Positions 12,601 to 23,878 are shown, counted from the stretch's first letter. The stretch: 64,000 nucleotides of DNA from Sycobia sp. Sy_11 (GCA_018907035.1 JACCIC010000120.1:766001-830000); one strand, 5' to 3'. Numbers and translations are program-made. Notes: generated by a model from the letters alone, not told the origin.

Positions 12601-12636
12601 GTCTCTTGCTTTATCTCTTGTTCTTTTAGGTACGTA
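12601..12636 (+). promoter_or_regulatory. Candidate recursive-splice (ratchet) site, upstream intron
   Basis: A 27-nt pyrimidine-rich tract (12601-12627, only a few purines) ends in TTTTAG, which abuts GTACGT. The zero-length junction is 12629|12630. Tract, AG and donor lie in the order and spacing of Drosophila ratchet points. It is 6.6 kb before the acceptor of the homeobox exon. GTACGT differs from the best donor at one base. Function is inferred. Confidence 0.55.
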
Positions 12637-12769
12637 TAGCGGGCTGTCTGGAGGGCGAGAGGTACGATATCGGCAATAATATTCGGTGTATTGCCGGATG
12701 CCTTTTCGAAGACTCGGATTATTTTCGAGCACGGAAATAATTTACAATCATTGACCTTTTTTTAAATTA

Positions 12770-12773
<4 letters not shown>

Positions 12774-12818
<45 letters not shown>
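12774..12818. repeat. (TA)n microsatellite
   Basis: About 22 TA units. Another (TA)n lies at 12951-12975. Confidence 0.95.
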
Positions 12819-12819
<1 letters not shown>

Positions 12820-12975
12820 CATTAAACTAATTTTTATAATTGACCTGAGCTTCCTTATAATGCATGTCGGACAGTTGTTAACAGGACGAGAGAAGACTAT
12901 GTATTAAACGATAATTCTAATTTCTTGCATATTACCAATGTCAAATAGTATTATATATATATATATATATATATA

Positions 12976-14595
12976 CTTATTAGAACAACGCAATAATGGG
13001 CACGCCGTGCAGGCCCTTAACTACTGGGCGCATCTTCGTAACTCAATCATTTGTCTCGAGCCTTTACGATCTCGCAATTATACCGAAACTTTCACAAAGC
13101 GAAAAGTCCTAATCCTTCGACGTCCGACTCCTGCCCTTTGTACCGCCTCCTTTAAAAATAGCATCGACTACAAATCAGAGGCGCGAGCACGTACTCGGAC
13201 CATTTGCCGAACTGTCCCCGCGTCGACGCCCATGTCTCCGGCCTCCGGGACGACGCAGAGTCGGCGTCCACGGGACCGTCTCCCAGCGCACCGGGCGAAC
13301 TCGAACGGGGTTACGGCGAGGGGGTGGGGACGGGGTGTGGGGGGGGGTTGCGCGCGAAGGGGCCGAGATGATGACGAGGCGCGATCTCTCGCTTCGATCC
13401 CACGCCTCGCTCGTTAGCCGTAGTCAGCAGTCGAGTCGTCATCGACGTGTCATTCGGGAGGTGGCGGAGGAGGAGGAGGAGGAGGAGGGAGACACAGAGG
13501 GATGGAGAGACAGCGCCGCCCCGTACCCCACCCCAGCCCCGGGGCTCTCCTCCTCGCCGACGGGGCCCGCGCGTCGAAAATGGCAGGATCACGTCTGGGG
13601 AGACGCCGGCACTACCACGCCCCTCCGCCCCCGCCCCTCACCACCCCTCGCGGGCAGTGGAACGCGCACGGTACACGGGGACTCGAATCGACCCGAGAGA
13701 GGCGGTGCCGTGTACGGTACTGACGCAGCACGCGCGGCGCGCTCGAGCAAATTGTCGCCCCGAGGTCGATGCTACGGCGCGACGGCGAGGCGTGGAGAGT
13801 GAGAGAGAGAGAGAGAGAGAACGAAATGTCCCTCCTTTAATTTTTTGCTCTCTGACGTTCTGGCTGCGCTTTCGCCGGGGTATAGAGTTTCGTGGGAACG
13901 GCGGGACTGGTTTAATTCTGCGTAATAGAGCACGGTCCGTAGAAGACGGTTTTACGTCCGAAGTATGATTTCTCGATTTTCTCGAGGCTTCGTAAAATTA
14001 AGACTTAGCGTTGATTGTTCTCGTCATTTTCGTGGGAGAAAAATGATCCTTCGCTACTCGTTTGGCTGGGATCTCGTCGCTTTCATCCGCGGAAAATTCT
14101 TTTGTTTTCGCATTTTTCCTTTCTTTCTTTTTTCATTCTGTTTCTCAAAGGTAGGATAGAAATATTCGAGAGTAATGGCCCTACGACCAATGGAGATACG
14201 TCGAATGATAATTATTCAATGAGGAAGCGCGTCCCGCTTTATGTAGAAGCAATTACAATAAAATCTTCAAAAAGCCATAGGCCTCATTTGCGCATTAACC
14301 CTCCTCCCTTTAGTCCGAATTATTCCCTAGTCCCCCGTTCCTTCCACCCGCCCGCTACCCTCGCCGCGCTCCGACAGAGAATGGCCGGAGGACCGAAATG
14401 GTTTTCATATTGTCTTTTTAGTGATCATTTTCATTTTATCGCTTATTTGGCCTGGCTACTAGGGGGAGATAGAGAGAGAGACCGCGAGAGGGGGTTAGAA
14501 AGAAAGAGCTCACCGATCCCTGTACCCCTCCCCCTTTTGGAATGGGTTAATTCAGTTACGGCCAAGCTCACCCTTGAACCGCGTCCGTTGGCGCT
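12976..14595. other. GC-rich intronic block
   Basis: Very GC-rich at 13200-13800, with (GGA)n at 13465-13489 and GA at 13797-13819. 13950-14300 is AT-richer and includes a pyrimidine tract ending CAAAG|GTAGGA at 14150|14151. Overlapping open frames here reflect scarce stop codons, not genes. Confidence 0.75.
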
Positions 14596-14602
14596 TTCTC
14601 TC

Positions 14603-14648
<46 letters not shown>
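14596..14648. repeat. (CT)n microsatellite
   Basis: About 26 CT units with one CC interruption. Confidence 0.95.
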
Positions 14649-14651
<3 letters not shown>

Positions 14652-15092
14652 GCCTCTCTTTCGCTTCTTTATCTATAACACAGAGCTCTTTCTCACTTGG
14701 AGTCAGCTGTTCCGAATTGCGTCGGTCCATAAAGAACTAATGTATACGGATATACCCTCTTTCGGTAAATTCCATCTTGCCCTTCTCGACTCGGTCTAAA
14801 AAATGCCGGGCATCGTTATTTTCATCGCGCGACAATCGACTCTGGCACTGCATTAAATTGAAAATGTCAGAGTTATCATTCCATTTCTAAAATTCTCGGG
14901 CAATTAACTGAGAAACCTAAAATATCCGTTACCCCCAATATACACTCAACTATTAAGTTTCATTCGGCAATTCGATCCTTGCATTCTTAAAGAACCGCAA
15001 CGACACTATCGATTTCCAGAGCGTGTACGTCCGCGTGTCTTTGTTGCGCGTGATATTAAAAAGTAACGCAGTGAAAAGGACCGCCTGGCAAA

Positions 15093-15094
<2 letters not shown>

Positions 15095-15151
<57 letters not shown>
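15095..15151. repeat. (TA)n microsatellite
   Basis: About 28 uninterrupted AT units. Confidence 0.96.
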
Positions 15152-15156
<5 letters not shown>

Positions 15157-15330
15157 TGCTCGTCCTGGATGGGATGCTCTCGCCGGGGACAGTAGCAAGA
15201 AGGCAGAATATCTCGTTCTCTCTCTCACCCTTCTTGAACAGCGTTATACGGAAACTCCAAGGAGGAGGGGGGGGGTGATGAGCCCGAGGCTCCGGGCAAG
15301 GGGGTGACCGTAAGAGTAGACCAGAACGGG

Positions 15331-15433
15331 CCGCTGCCGCCGCCGCCGCCGCTACCGAGCGCAGCGCCGGCAGCACTTAAGACTATTGTTTTCAATGTAA
15401 TTGGATAGCTCTTGCTTTCCGTTTCGCTCTCTT

Positions 15434-15490
<57 letters not shown>
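15331..15490. repeat. (GCC)n then long (CT)n
   Basis: About 7 GCC units at 15331-15352, then about 28 CT units at 15435-15490. Imperfect GA runs at 15680-15733 and CT at 15881-15909 follow. Confidence 0.93.
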
Positions 15491-15492
<2 letters not shown>

Positions 15493-15874
15493 CTCTCTCT
15501 CACGCTGGCCTTTTCTCACCCTTCGTCTTCCGCAGCCGCCTCGGCTGCAGTGTGTACACTGGGAGCAGCGGGAAGGGTGGCGCGCGCACGAGCCAGCCCC
15601 GCAGGAAGCTTCGACAATTATCTTGATTGTTTTATGCATATACCAACGGTCGGCGCCCGGGTGAAAGGGTAGGGGATCTGAGAGAGAGAGAGATAGATAG
15701 AGCGAGAGAGAGAGTGAGAGAGAGCGGGGAAAAGGGAGAGTTTCCAAGAGGTAAGGAAGAGTGAAAGAGAGAGAGCATGATAGACGATATTTCCAGTTCT
15801 GTAATTCACCGTTCCGCGGCGAAGTATGTTTTCTGTCTCTATCCGCCCGACTCCCATTCACTCACTCTTTCGCC

Positions 15875-15909
<35 letters not shown>

Positions 15910-17187
15910 CAGGATCTCTGCTAATTCGGTCGCGTTCCCTAAGCTGTTTCGTGCACCTGCTGCTCCTGATTTACGTCCAGTCTTCTCTTTTTCGCTTCTT
16001 TATCGCCCCACCTGTCCCCGAAAGAGCTTCGCATCCATCCTAGAAAATAGAATCGTTCGGGAGTCGAATAGAACATGCTTATCTATGCATATATTACACA
16101 CGCATACACACACACACACACACACATACGAAAATTAACACGAAATCGGATTAATTACACCCCAACGTTAAAGAAACAATGCTGGTTATCCCTTGCATAG
16201 CTGACGGAAAATCCATTATGTTAGTTCTAAGTAAATGTACGTAGCTGGTAACTGCTTTATGATTCATTTGACGTTTTGAGAATCCAAAGTATAACCGATA
16301 AAATGATTATATGCATATAATTTAATATGTATTATATTAATATATTGCATTAATAAAATCATTATTATAATTCAAATAAACAGGTTTTTTTAAAAAGAAT
16401 ATTTTTCATTCTTTTATTTTTTTTAATATTCATTAGTAAGGTCAAAGTGGCTAGACGTATGGCATACACATACTTTATTCATTATTTTTAGATAATGTAC
16501 TATTACGATTTTACAATTTAAATTATATATCATAATTTTCGTTAAGTATTCCGCGTAGTTATACGTCTAACTTTACTACCAATCTACTTCTATACATCTT
16601 TCAAGTCGCACAAGATCAGAAACTAAATAATATCATTGAAAAAGAAGAAAGAAATAAAAACCTCGTACTTTTCGATAAATTTTCATCGGCAAATGTTTTT
16701 CGGAAAAACTTACCTAACACTGTATTTAATGCTTATTTTATTTATGCGTTCTCTTGAAAAGGTCGATCACCTCGAATTCTCGGCCTCTACGCATTAGTAG
16801 CATTGATACGGTGTGCTCCGGCAATATATAGTATTATTAATCGAATTGAATATATTACTAACACGATAGAAAAAGCATTGAGAGAAAAAAAAATTTATAA
16901 GTAATATGTATTCTACAATAAAGTTCGAGATCAGGACTAACGGGGTGAGGTAGGAGGACGCGGATGAACAGAAGTGGGCTTCAATTTTCTTGCCTCGACC
17001 CTTACACTACGAAAAGCGATCATACGTACATTTACACGGAACTCGTATTAAAGTCGCCTCTGTCTTTCTCGCCATTGTTAACAATAAGCTCGTCATTTTA
17101 ATTCGGATAAGATTCTCGCTCCTCGCAGAGAGAATTATATAACATTTTACTCGTTGAAATAAAGAATGACTGGCGCAACGGATTATG

Positions 17188-17190
<3 letters not shown>
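15910..17190. other. AT-rich intronic island, no gene seen
   Basis: A short (CA)n at about 16107-16126, then AT-rich sequence to about 16920 with no repeats of note and no recognisable frame. Confidence 0.75.

Positions 17191-17248
<58 letters not shown>
17191..17248. repeat. (TA)n microsatellite
   Basis: About 28 TA units. CT-rich sequence follows, including (CT)n at 17689-17713. Confidence 0.96.
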
Positions 17249-17251
<3 letters not shown>

Positions 17252-17687
17252 TCAACGTGATACTCCACTCTCTTTCTTCCTTTCCTGCACTTCTATCCTA
17301 TATCTTTCTTTTTTACCTCGCCCTATATATATCTCTCACTCTTTTACCCTCTATCTGGCTCTCTTTTTACCGCTCGTGGCTCGCCTCCAAGAAACATGAT
17401 ATACCGATCGAGGGGAGTACGTCGGGGCGAGCGAGGGACAGAGAGGGAGAGGAAGTCCCGCGGTTTCCGAAAATACCGCTAGGGCCACTATCTGTCCCCT
17501 CCGCCCCGCTCACCTCGTCGCGTAGGTTACGTGGAGCACGAGCGGGGCACGGGATGACGATGAGGGGGGGGGGAGATTTGGGCAACGCCAGAGCTTAACG
17601 TTCGGCCGATCGGGCTCTGCCCTAATTATGTAAAAATATGACGCGGTTCGCCGTGTACGTTCACGCGCTTATGCCGCCGCTGCGCGC

Positions 17688-17718
<31 letters not shown>

Positions 17719-18065
17719 CCTCTCTTACTTATCCTCCTCTTTCCCATCGCTGGACTCACCAGTTGCAACGGCGCGAACTCCGGCATCCCCGGCGCGGTCT
17801 CTGCCTTCTTTTTTTCAAATATTTTTCATACGCGTCATACCTACGCGCACACGCCCCGCCGTGTCCCGGTGCCATTGTACGTGAAATTCTTTCTGCCGCG
17901 GTAACTGCGCATTTCTCAAAAGCCGCGCGCTTTTTTTCGGGTTGCGCTTTCGTACGGCCCCTTTTTTTCCCCTCTGCCGTGCTGACCGTTCGCCCCTCCC
18001 TCCCACCCGCCGCTCTGTCTCGTTTTAATAATAAACAGAAGGGACGCTCGGCGTTATTCGGCGGC

Positions 18066-18067
<2 letters not shown>

Positions 18068-18105
<38 letters not shown>
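18068..18105. repeat. (TA)n microsatellite
   Basis: About 19 AT units in GC-rich surroundings. Confidence 0.95.
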
Positions 18106-18108
<3 letters not shown>

Positions 18109-18769
18109 GCGCGAAACGCTTAAGTTTTTCTTTTTCGGCCCTCCCGTTATTTACGACGCGCGCTTCGGCTAAGCCTCTCGGCGATTCGCGTCGCCTTTTT
18201 GCCGTTCCCGCGTTAACGACGGCCTCTCCCCTCCGCCGCCACGCCATCCAGCCGCCGCGAGTGTTTAAAAGGATGGAACGGCGAATCCGTCGCTTCATCG
18301 CGGTGTCGATAAAATGTCGATTGATAAATTTTCGAAAAAATTCCCCAGACCGGACCCGAAGCACGGATCAACGCGATACGCGCCAAAATTTCCCGGTCAG
18401 GCCTTATTTCATAAGTCTCGCGAGCGATTCCGCTATTCGATCCCAGAGGCGTCGCTGTGCAAAAAAGCGCGCGCGGGGCGCGTAGCTTCACCATCTGTCC
18501 AGATGCGGACGCCGATAAAAGCCGGGAGGACGCGCGCGGCCGTTGTTGCGCTCTACCTTCGTCGCTCCCTCTGTCTCTCGTTTTTCTCCCCCCCCCACCT
18601 CCCTTCCTCCCGCCCTCCTCATACTCCTCTCCGCGCCATCGTCCCACTACGATCGTTCCTCCGACTGCCGCCGCCACCCTCGCTCCTCTTTCTCTTTTTT
18701 CTTTTTCCTCCACGGACAATAAATAATATTTCGCAGGTGCGCGCTGCTGCAACGTGTAATGCTCCGAGC

Positions 18770-18770
<1 letters not shown>

Positions 18771-18812
<42 letters not shown>

Positions 18813-18859
18813 CGCGTTAACGCTAACCAAGAGGCTCTGTCTCTCGCACATATATATAC

Positions 18860-18910
<51 letters not shown>

Positions 18911-18930
18911 TACGCAGCCTGCAGCGGTAT

Positions 18931-18979
<49 letters not shown>
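18771..18979. repeat. Repeat cluster (TA)n / (TG)n / (TA)n
   Basis: TA at 18771-18809, TG at 18862-18908 (about 23 units), TA at 18934-18979. The cluster ends about 280 bp before the acceptor of the homeobox exon. Confidence 0.96.
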
Positions 18980-18982
<3 letters not shown>

Positions 18983-19230
18983 GATACGTTTATGTATGTA
19001 TATATAATATAGCGTTACTGCAGACAGTACGCTGCGCATATCGAATTTTTGCGCTATCTCTCTGGCTCCGGTTTTGCCACGACTCCCTTGCTCGCTTGTT
19101 ATTTCGATTATGCACTTGAAAGGGAGAAGGAGGGGGGGTGCCTGCGTATGGTAAAAGAAAGAGAGCGAGCAAGAGTTGGCCAGTTGATATTATTTTCAAT
19201 TAAAATATGTGTAAATTTACGACGTTGTGC

Positions 19231-19261
19231 TTTAATTGTCATTTCCTCTTCTTTTTTCCAG
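19231..19261 (+). promoter_or_regulatory. hth: 3' splice site of the homeobox exon
   Basis: A pyrimidine-rich tract (TTTCCTCTTCTTTTTTCC, about 19243-19259) leads into CAG ending at 19261, directly before the His codon. A possible branch-point adenine lies in TTTAAT near 19235, about 26 nt upstream of the AG. This is a strong acceptor and it fixes the exon start. Confidence 0.95.
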
Positions 19262-19338
19262 CATCCGTACCCGTCGGAAGACCAGAAGAAACAGTTGGCA
19301 CAGGACACGGGGTTATCGATCCTTCAAGTCAACAATTG
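19262..19338 (+). CDS. hth: Internal exon of homothorax/Meis TALE homeobox gene (homeodomain middle)
   Basis: Seen: 77 nt translating in frame from the first base to [17 protein letters not shown], then LSILQVNN, then the first two bases (TG) of a Trp codon. The exon starts at phase 0 and ends after codon position 2. Known family: in Hth/MEIS proteins this stretch holds the PYP three-residue loop that defines TALE homeodomains, then helix 2, then the start of helix 3 up to Trp48. The DNA-contacting residues Ile50, Asn51 and Arg53 lie in the next exon, which is not in this window. Hth/Meis proteins are nuclear cofactors that bind Exd/Pbx and Hox proteins and recognise TGACAG-type sites. The [13 protein letters not shown] helix separates it from PKNOX/Prep and TGIF. 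One difference from the fly and vertebrate sequences I know is Ser instead of Thr before ILQVNNW. As far as I recall, the 77-nt length and phase match the homologous vertebrate MEIS exon. Alternative: another Meis-class paralogue, which is unlikely in an insect. Confidence 0.96.
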
Positions 19339-19346
19339 GTAAGTTT
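19337..19346 (+). promoter_or_regulatory. hth: 5' splice site of the homeobox exon
   Basis: TG|GTAAGTTT, with the GT at 19339-19340. The intron interrupts the Trp codon after its second base. The donor matches the six-base consensus GTAAGT exactly. An (ATT)n microsatellite begins only about 12 nt further downstream. Confidence 0.95.
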
Positions 19347-19350
19347 CTGA

Positions 19351-19397
<47 letters not shown>
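19351..19397. repeat. (ATT)n microsatellite at the intron start
   Basis: About 15 ATT units starting 12 nt after the donor GT of the homeobox exon. Confidence 0.97.
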
Positions 19398-19399
<2 letters not shown>

Positions 19400-19666
19400 A
19401 TAGAAAAAAATAGCAAATTTTCTGTAGTTGGGCCATTCGATAAAGATCTATTTAAGATAGGGGATGGCCCATTGCTGAGCCTTCCTCTCATATTTTGCAA
19501 AAAAGTAATATAAATACTATAAGATATCGTGTTAAGTCGGTCTCGTTAATATCCCAGAAAGTTATAAGATGTAGCATGAATAAAATAAATTATCCCATGA
19601 ATGAAATAAAAAGTATAAACATTCGTTACCTCTTATGCATTAACTTAATCACCCCTGAAATATAAA

Positions 19667-19667
<1 letters not shown>

Positions 19668-19709
<42 letters not shown>
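19668..19709. repeat. (CA)n microsatellite
   Basis: About 20 CA units in AT-rich sequence. Confidence 0.96.
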
Positions 19710-19712
<3 letters not shown>

Positions 19713-20650
19713 ACTTCATCGAAATGAATAGACCAAATATACCATCGATATGAAATTACATAATACGAAGTAACATGAAACTGAAGTATTTGAGGTATTT
19801 CTCCATTAGCTATTGAAATCTATTATATCATAGAAGATTAAAGTCGTTAGAAGACAGGGAGCTACGAAAAAGAGATTTTGACATTTCTAGTTTCCAAGCC
19901 CATTTCGGGAGGCGCGAGCTTCATCATCCGAACTCGTAAAATCCCTTGGAAAACGCAACGTCTAGCGAAAAAACGCGACGGAGGAACTACTCAGCGAAAT
20001 GCGTCATAATGACAGTGTGCAACAATATGCCCGTTGACATGTCGTCGTGATCGAGCAACTTACGTAATGCAGGGCAACAATGAATTTCTCGGACAAAAAT
20101 GAAAACACCACGTACGCCACGCGGAATTTTCTGAATTCTTTGAATTTTGTGAAATTTTAGTCGATCGACGCGACGTCCTTGCGTTGGTCGAACCGTAGCC
20201 GCTCGTCGTTTCCCATCCCCCCCGGCAACCGCAAGCGACGCAAACGAAATCGCAAAACCGATGGACGCCCGCACCGTAAGAACGTGCCTGTTGTCGCTCT
20301 GAATTCCGGTGCGTCGTTGAAAATCGCCGATAAAACGCGCGGCGACGTGCCGACTGCGGCAAGGGCCGATAGTGCGAGGCGGTACAGAGGGCTCGAATGA
20401 AGAATTTATGCCCGCGCGCGCTGTAAATAAAACAGGTGCGGGTATGGTATATAGCCATGTACGCTCGTCTGCTGTGCGCATATAGACGGGGGCCCCGATA
20501 CCGTGTAAATATATCTATAGATATTTATTATATAAATATATATGTATATATACGTATAGTACCATTGCATTTTACGCACCTAATCTCGACTGGTAAAGGG
20601 GGTGGGGGTAAGTGCCTCTGGGATTCCGGAGCGAGGCTCGGTAGCCGTCC

Positions 20651-20654
<4 letters not shown>

Positions 20655-20700
<46 letters not shown>
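20655..20700. repeat. (TA)n microsatellite
   Basis: About 23 TA units. Confidence 0.96.
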
Positions 20701-20703
<3 letters not shown>

Positions 20704-20821
20704 TGGGGTTTTATGATTCTCGTATCTGGGCCACCGACGACCAAGACGGGCTCCCGCGGCCGTTGCGCGCCGCTTGCTTTACGAACCGAAAAACGCGCGT
20801 TATTATCGTCGGTTTAACATT

Positions 20822-20854
<33 letters not shown>
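20822..20854. repeat. (CGT)n trinucleotide repeat
   Basis: About 11 CGT units, read as polyarginine in one chance frame. Treated as non-coding. Confidence 0.93.
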
Positions 20855-20855
<1 letters not shown>

Positions 20856-22057
20856 GCGCGAGCGCATCAGCGGCGTATGTAGATTATACGACGAGAGGTG
20901 TAGGGCGATCGCACGGCGCGGAGAATCCCCGAGCGTGGTAAAAGTTACTTCTGCGTCGAGTACATGTATCTACATATATCTTTCGTTTCTGTTTTATTGC
21001 ATAATGGTTTGATTTGCGAATGCTGAACTAGTGCGCGTTCGGCCGGAAGAGATTTCTAGAAATTTGCGTGGGAATCGATACTGCATATCTTGTACGAATT
21101 TAAAATTCGAAAATCTATAATATCGTGAAAAAAATTTGCCCATAATTATGCAGTATGCTATTTTTGATCGTCATCTCTGAATACTTCTCTGCCGTCAGGG
21201 AGATGATATTTCTAATGTAGTCTCTAGAAAATCGAGTAAAGTGAAATTGTAGCTTATTGAGTAAGTTTAAACTTGATTTAGGTTATCGAAAATAAATATA
21301 GACTTTGGGAGAATTTGTAAACTTTAGTAAGAGAATGTGGAAAAAGCATTTCCAAACTTTAATTGAGTTTTTCACTTTATATATAGTTCACATACATAAT
21401 TTACGTGTAATTTTGATAGTTTACGACGGTAATTACACACACTTAACGATAAAACACGCACTCAAAAAAGAATTCTTTCTAAAATTTATTTTTCATAAAT
21501 AATATTTTTTGTTACATTATATAAGTAATTAGGAGGCCCGAGAGGTACTTAAAGACCAATAATTTAAATAATAAATTTCTCAGTTTTTGACGATCTGCAT
21601 TTTTCAAATAACATCAAAATAATTTAGAATTCTTAATACAAGGATACTCGTTTACCGCTTAATATCGAATAAATATATATTATTCATCCTACTCGGGGGA
21701 ATCTGAGCTTGTCCGATAAGTAAACGCTCCGAACGTTAAATAATTCAATATCACTTGCTCGACGTTCGCGCGGCAAAAGATGCGCTCGGGCGCAAATTTA
21801 TCCACCGATTAAAAACCCGGCGTGTCGCACGTGATCATTAGGCGGAGTCGAGCAATCTTTATACAAATCCACGCCACTTTTTTGCCCTCTCCGCCCGCTC
21901 GAACGTGCTGGGGCGGACGCTCGAGCCAGTCGGTAATCCCGAATCCATACGTCGCTATGGTTAATCCGTTATTGATCGGAAAAGGGTTAAGACCGTGGAA
22001 AGCGTCTTTGCAATATTAATCCCATCCCAATGTCGGGGGTCGACATTCTCTTCGTAT

Positions 22058-22062
<5 letters not shown>
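20855..22062. other. AT-rich intronic sequence, nothing recognised
   Basis: 21000-21760 is AT-rich and nearly free of simple repeats. Mixed composition follows. No splice pair or coding homology was seen. Confidence 0.7.
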
Positions 22063-22097
<35 letters not shown>

Positions 22098-22212
22098 CTC
22101 CCCGCCACGTCCTAAAGCCGGTCGCTGGGATACTCGTGCTTTCACACTATCTTATCATCTTGATGAATGTTTTCTCGTAACACCTGCGCGTCTAACATTC
22201 GAATTTTCTTAG

Positions 22213-22266
<54 letters not shown>
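22063..22266. repeat. (CT)n and (TA)n microsatellites
   Basis: CT at 22063-22093 and TA at 22214-22266 (about 26 units), separated by ordinary sequence. Confidence 0.94.
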
Positions 22267-22268
<2 letters not shown>

Positions 22269-22630
22269 TACTCTCGGCTCAATCCGCTTTTCCCTCCCTC
22301 CGGCTGGCCTTCTTTGTTCTTTGGCCTTCCTTCGCCCCTTATTTACGACGAGCTCCCGAGAGAAGTATTAATTTTCTTCTACCGTTTCTTTACGTTATTC
22401 TTTTGTTTTGTATATCTGCGCGTGTTTTTTCTTTATTTATTTAGTTTGTTTTTTGTATTAACAGCTATGACCGATCGTACTTGCAATAATCATGGCGACC
22501 GAGCGTTTTGTGCAAAAATTATTTCAATCAACGTGCGTGTGCTGCGTTCTTGTTTCAATCGAGTTTTCGTCCAGTAGAGAATAGGACAAATTCCGTGTCT
22601 CATTCAGATCTATATATAGTAGTCCTCACT

Positions 22631-22675
22631 CTGACGGATGGCATTATCAGTTTTCATCTACTTCGTAGGTGAGTC
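22631..22675 (+). promoter_or_regulatory. Candidate recursive-splice site
   Basis: A CTGAC branch consensus (22631-22635) is followed by TTTTCATCTACTTCGTAG and then GTGAGTC. The zero-length junction is 22668|22669. The donor is strong, the pyrimidine tract is moderate, and branch-to-AG distance is about 34 nt. The site is 3.3 kb downstream of the homeobox exon. Confidence 0.42.
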
Positions 22676-22991
22676 TATGGCCACGTTCTGTTTTTTCGCC
22701 AAGATGAAACGGTATTGCCTACACACTTATACATATACACATCGGTATATAAAAATAAGTGTTTATATACATACAATGAGAGCAAAAGAGAAGGAAGCTG
22801 TTTTCAAGAGCGCTCGTAATCCTTTTGGCTAACTTTAGACAGAGGGAGGCAGAGAAAGACAGAGAGACAGATCGAAATAATCCGCCAGGCACATAAATCA
22901 GCTGCACGCGTCTTGACGAGCCGCGGAGTTTTCGAAAGGGCGACAAGCAGGGGCGCGAGGCAGGTCTAGAACGGGATGAAAAAAAATAGAG

Positions 22992-22995
<4 letters not shown>

Positions 22996-23032
<37 letters not shown>
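22996..23032. repeat. (GA)n microsatellite
   Basis: About 18 GA units. Confidence 0.95.
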
Positions 23033-23039
<7 letters not shown>

Positions 23040-23673
23040 ATGCCAAGGTTATAAAATACCAAATGAATTGCCAGATACACCTTTTCCTTTCTTTCTTCTC
23101 TCGACTACGCTCTTTTCGCGTGGCCGGGCCAATGAGCCCACGGGTTACCGCGACTTTTAACTGGAACTACGACTTCCTTCCCTCACTCCCCCCCACAAAT
23201 ATCTTATTTTCTTACTCATCCCCATTCTGTGCGGCGATCCGTTCGCGAAGCGCGGGTGGTAGTACCGGAGTCAGGGAAATGAGCGAAAGATGAGAAAGTG
23301 AGAGAGCGAGAGTGAGGAGGGAGAGAGGGCGAACTAACGCACGATGCTCGCGCGTGTATAAATAAAATCGTCGCGACGTCGTATCTCCGTCGCTCTCGTA
23401 TCTGCGTCGCGTGACGTACACGAAGCGGGGGGGGGGTTTCAAAATTAAATGAGAAAAGGGAGCGCGGGACCCGGGTAAGGAAGGAGCGAGGCTCGAAATT
23501 GCGCGCCTACATAGGAAGCGGGCGAACGAATGAATAGGCGGATGGCGCGGTAATTGAGCACAAATCAACTTTAAGGAGGGCCGCGAGTCAACATCCTCGG
23601 TCTCGCTCAAAGTCTATCTCTCTCTCTCTCTCACCCCTCCCCCTCGCGCTCTGTCTCGCCCTTTCCCAACCTC

Positions 23674-23841
23674 GCCTCCTCCTCCTACTCCTCCTCCTCC
23701 TCCTCATCCTCCGTCGCCTCGCGGTGGATTTGCGCTCATACCGCTCTCGAGAGCTTTTTATCTCTTTAACATCGTGTCGCTTTGTGCCAAGATCGTGTTT
23801 GCGCGTAGGACGTGTATTTTCGCGTTCGCGCTCCCCCTCTC

Positions 23842-23875
<34 letters not shown>
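23674..23875. repeat. (CTC)n and (CT)n repeats
   Basis: CTC-type units at 23674-23710 and about 16 CT units at 23844-23875. A poly(T) run lies at 24124-24147. Confidence 0.92.

Positions 23876-23878
<3 letters not shown>

Larger units (their letters stand above)
1..19261 (+). other. hth: Intron upstream of the homeobox exon (3' portion)
   Basis: No segment in these 19.3 kb encodes the expected preceding hth residues (a KKRGIFPK...WLFQHL-type linker and helix 1), so I read all of it as intron. A homeodomain-less hth isoform is known in Drosophila and ends on an alternative 3' exon. I cannot identify such an exon here. The open frames have no homology that I recognise. Confidence 0.85.

Noticed and set aside
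14015..14740. 241-codon plus-strand frame
   Set aside because: Its C-terminal part is serine/leucine from the CT microsatellite, and no homology is recognised.
17756..18485. Overlapping frames over 200 codons on both strands
   Set aside because: They run through a TA tract and GC-rich sequence. Both strands being open at once argues for composition, not coding.
18720..18741. TTTCGCAG|GTGCGC junction
   Set aside because: The donor is poor and the pyrimidine tract is separated by an A-rich stretch.
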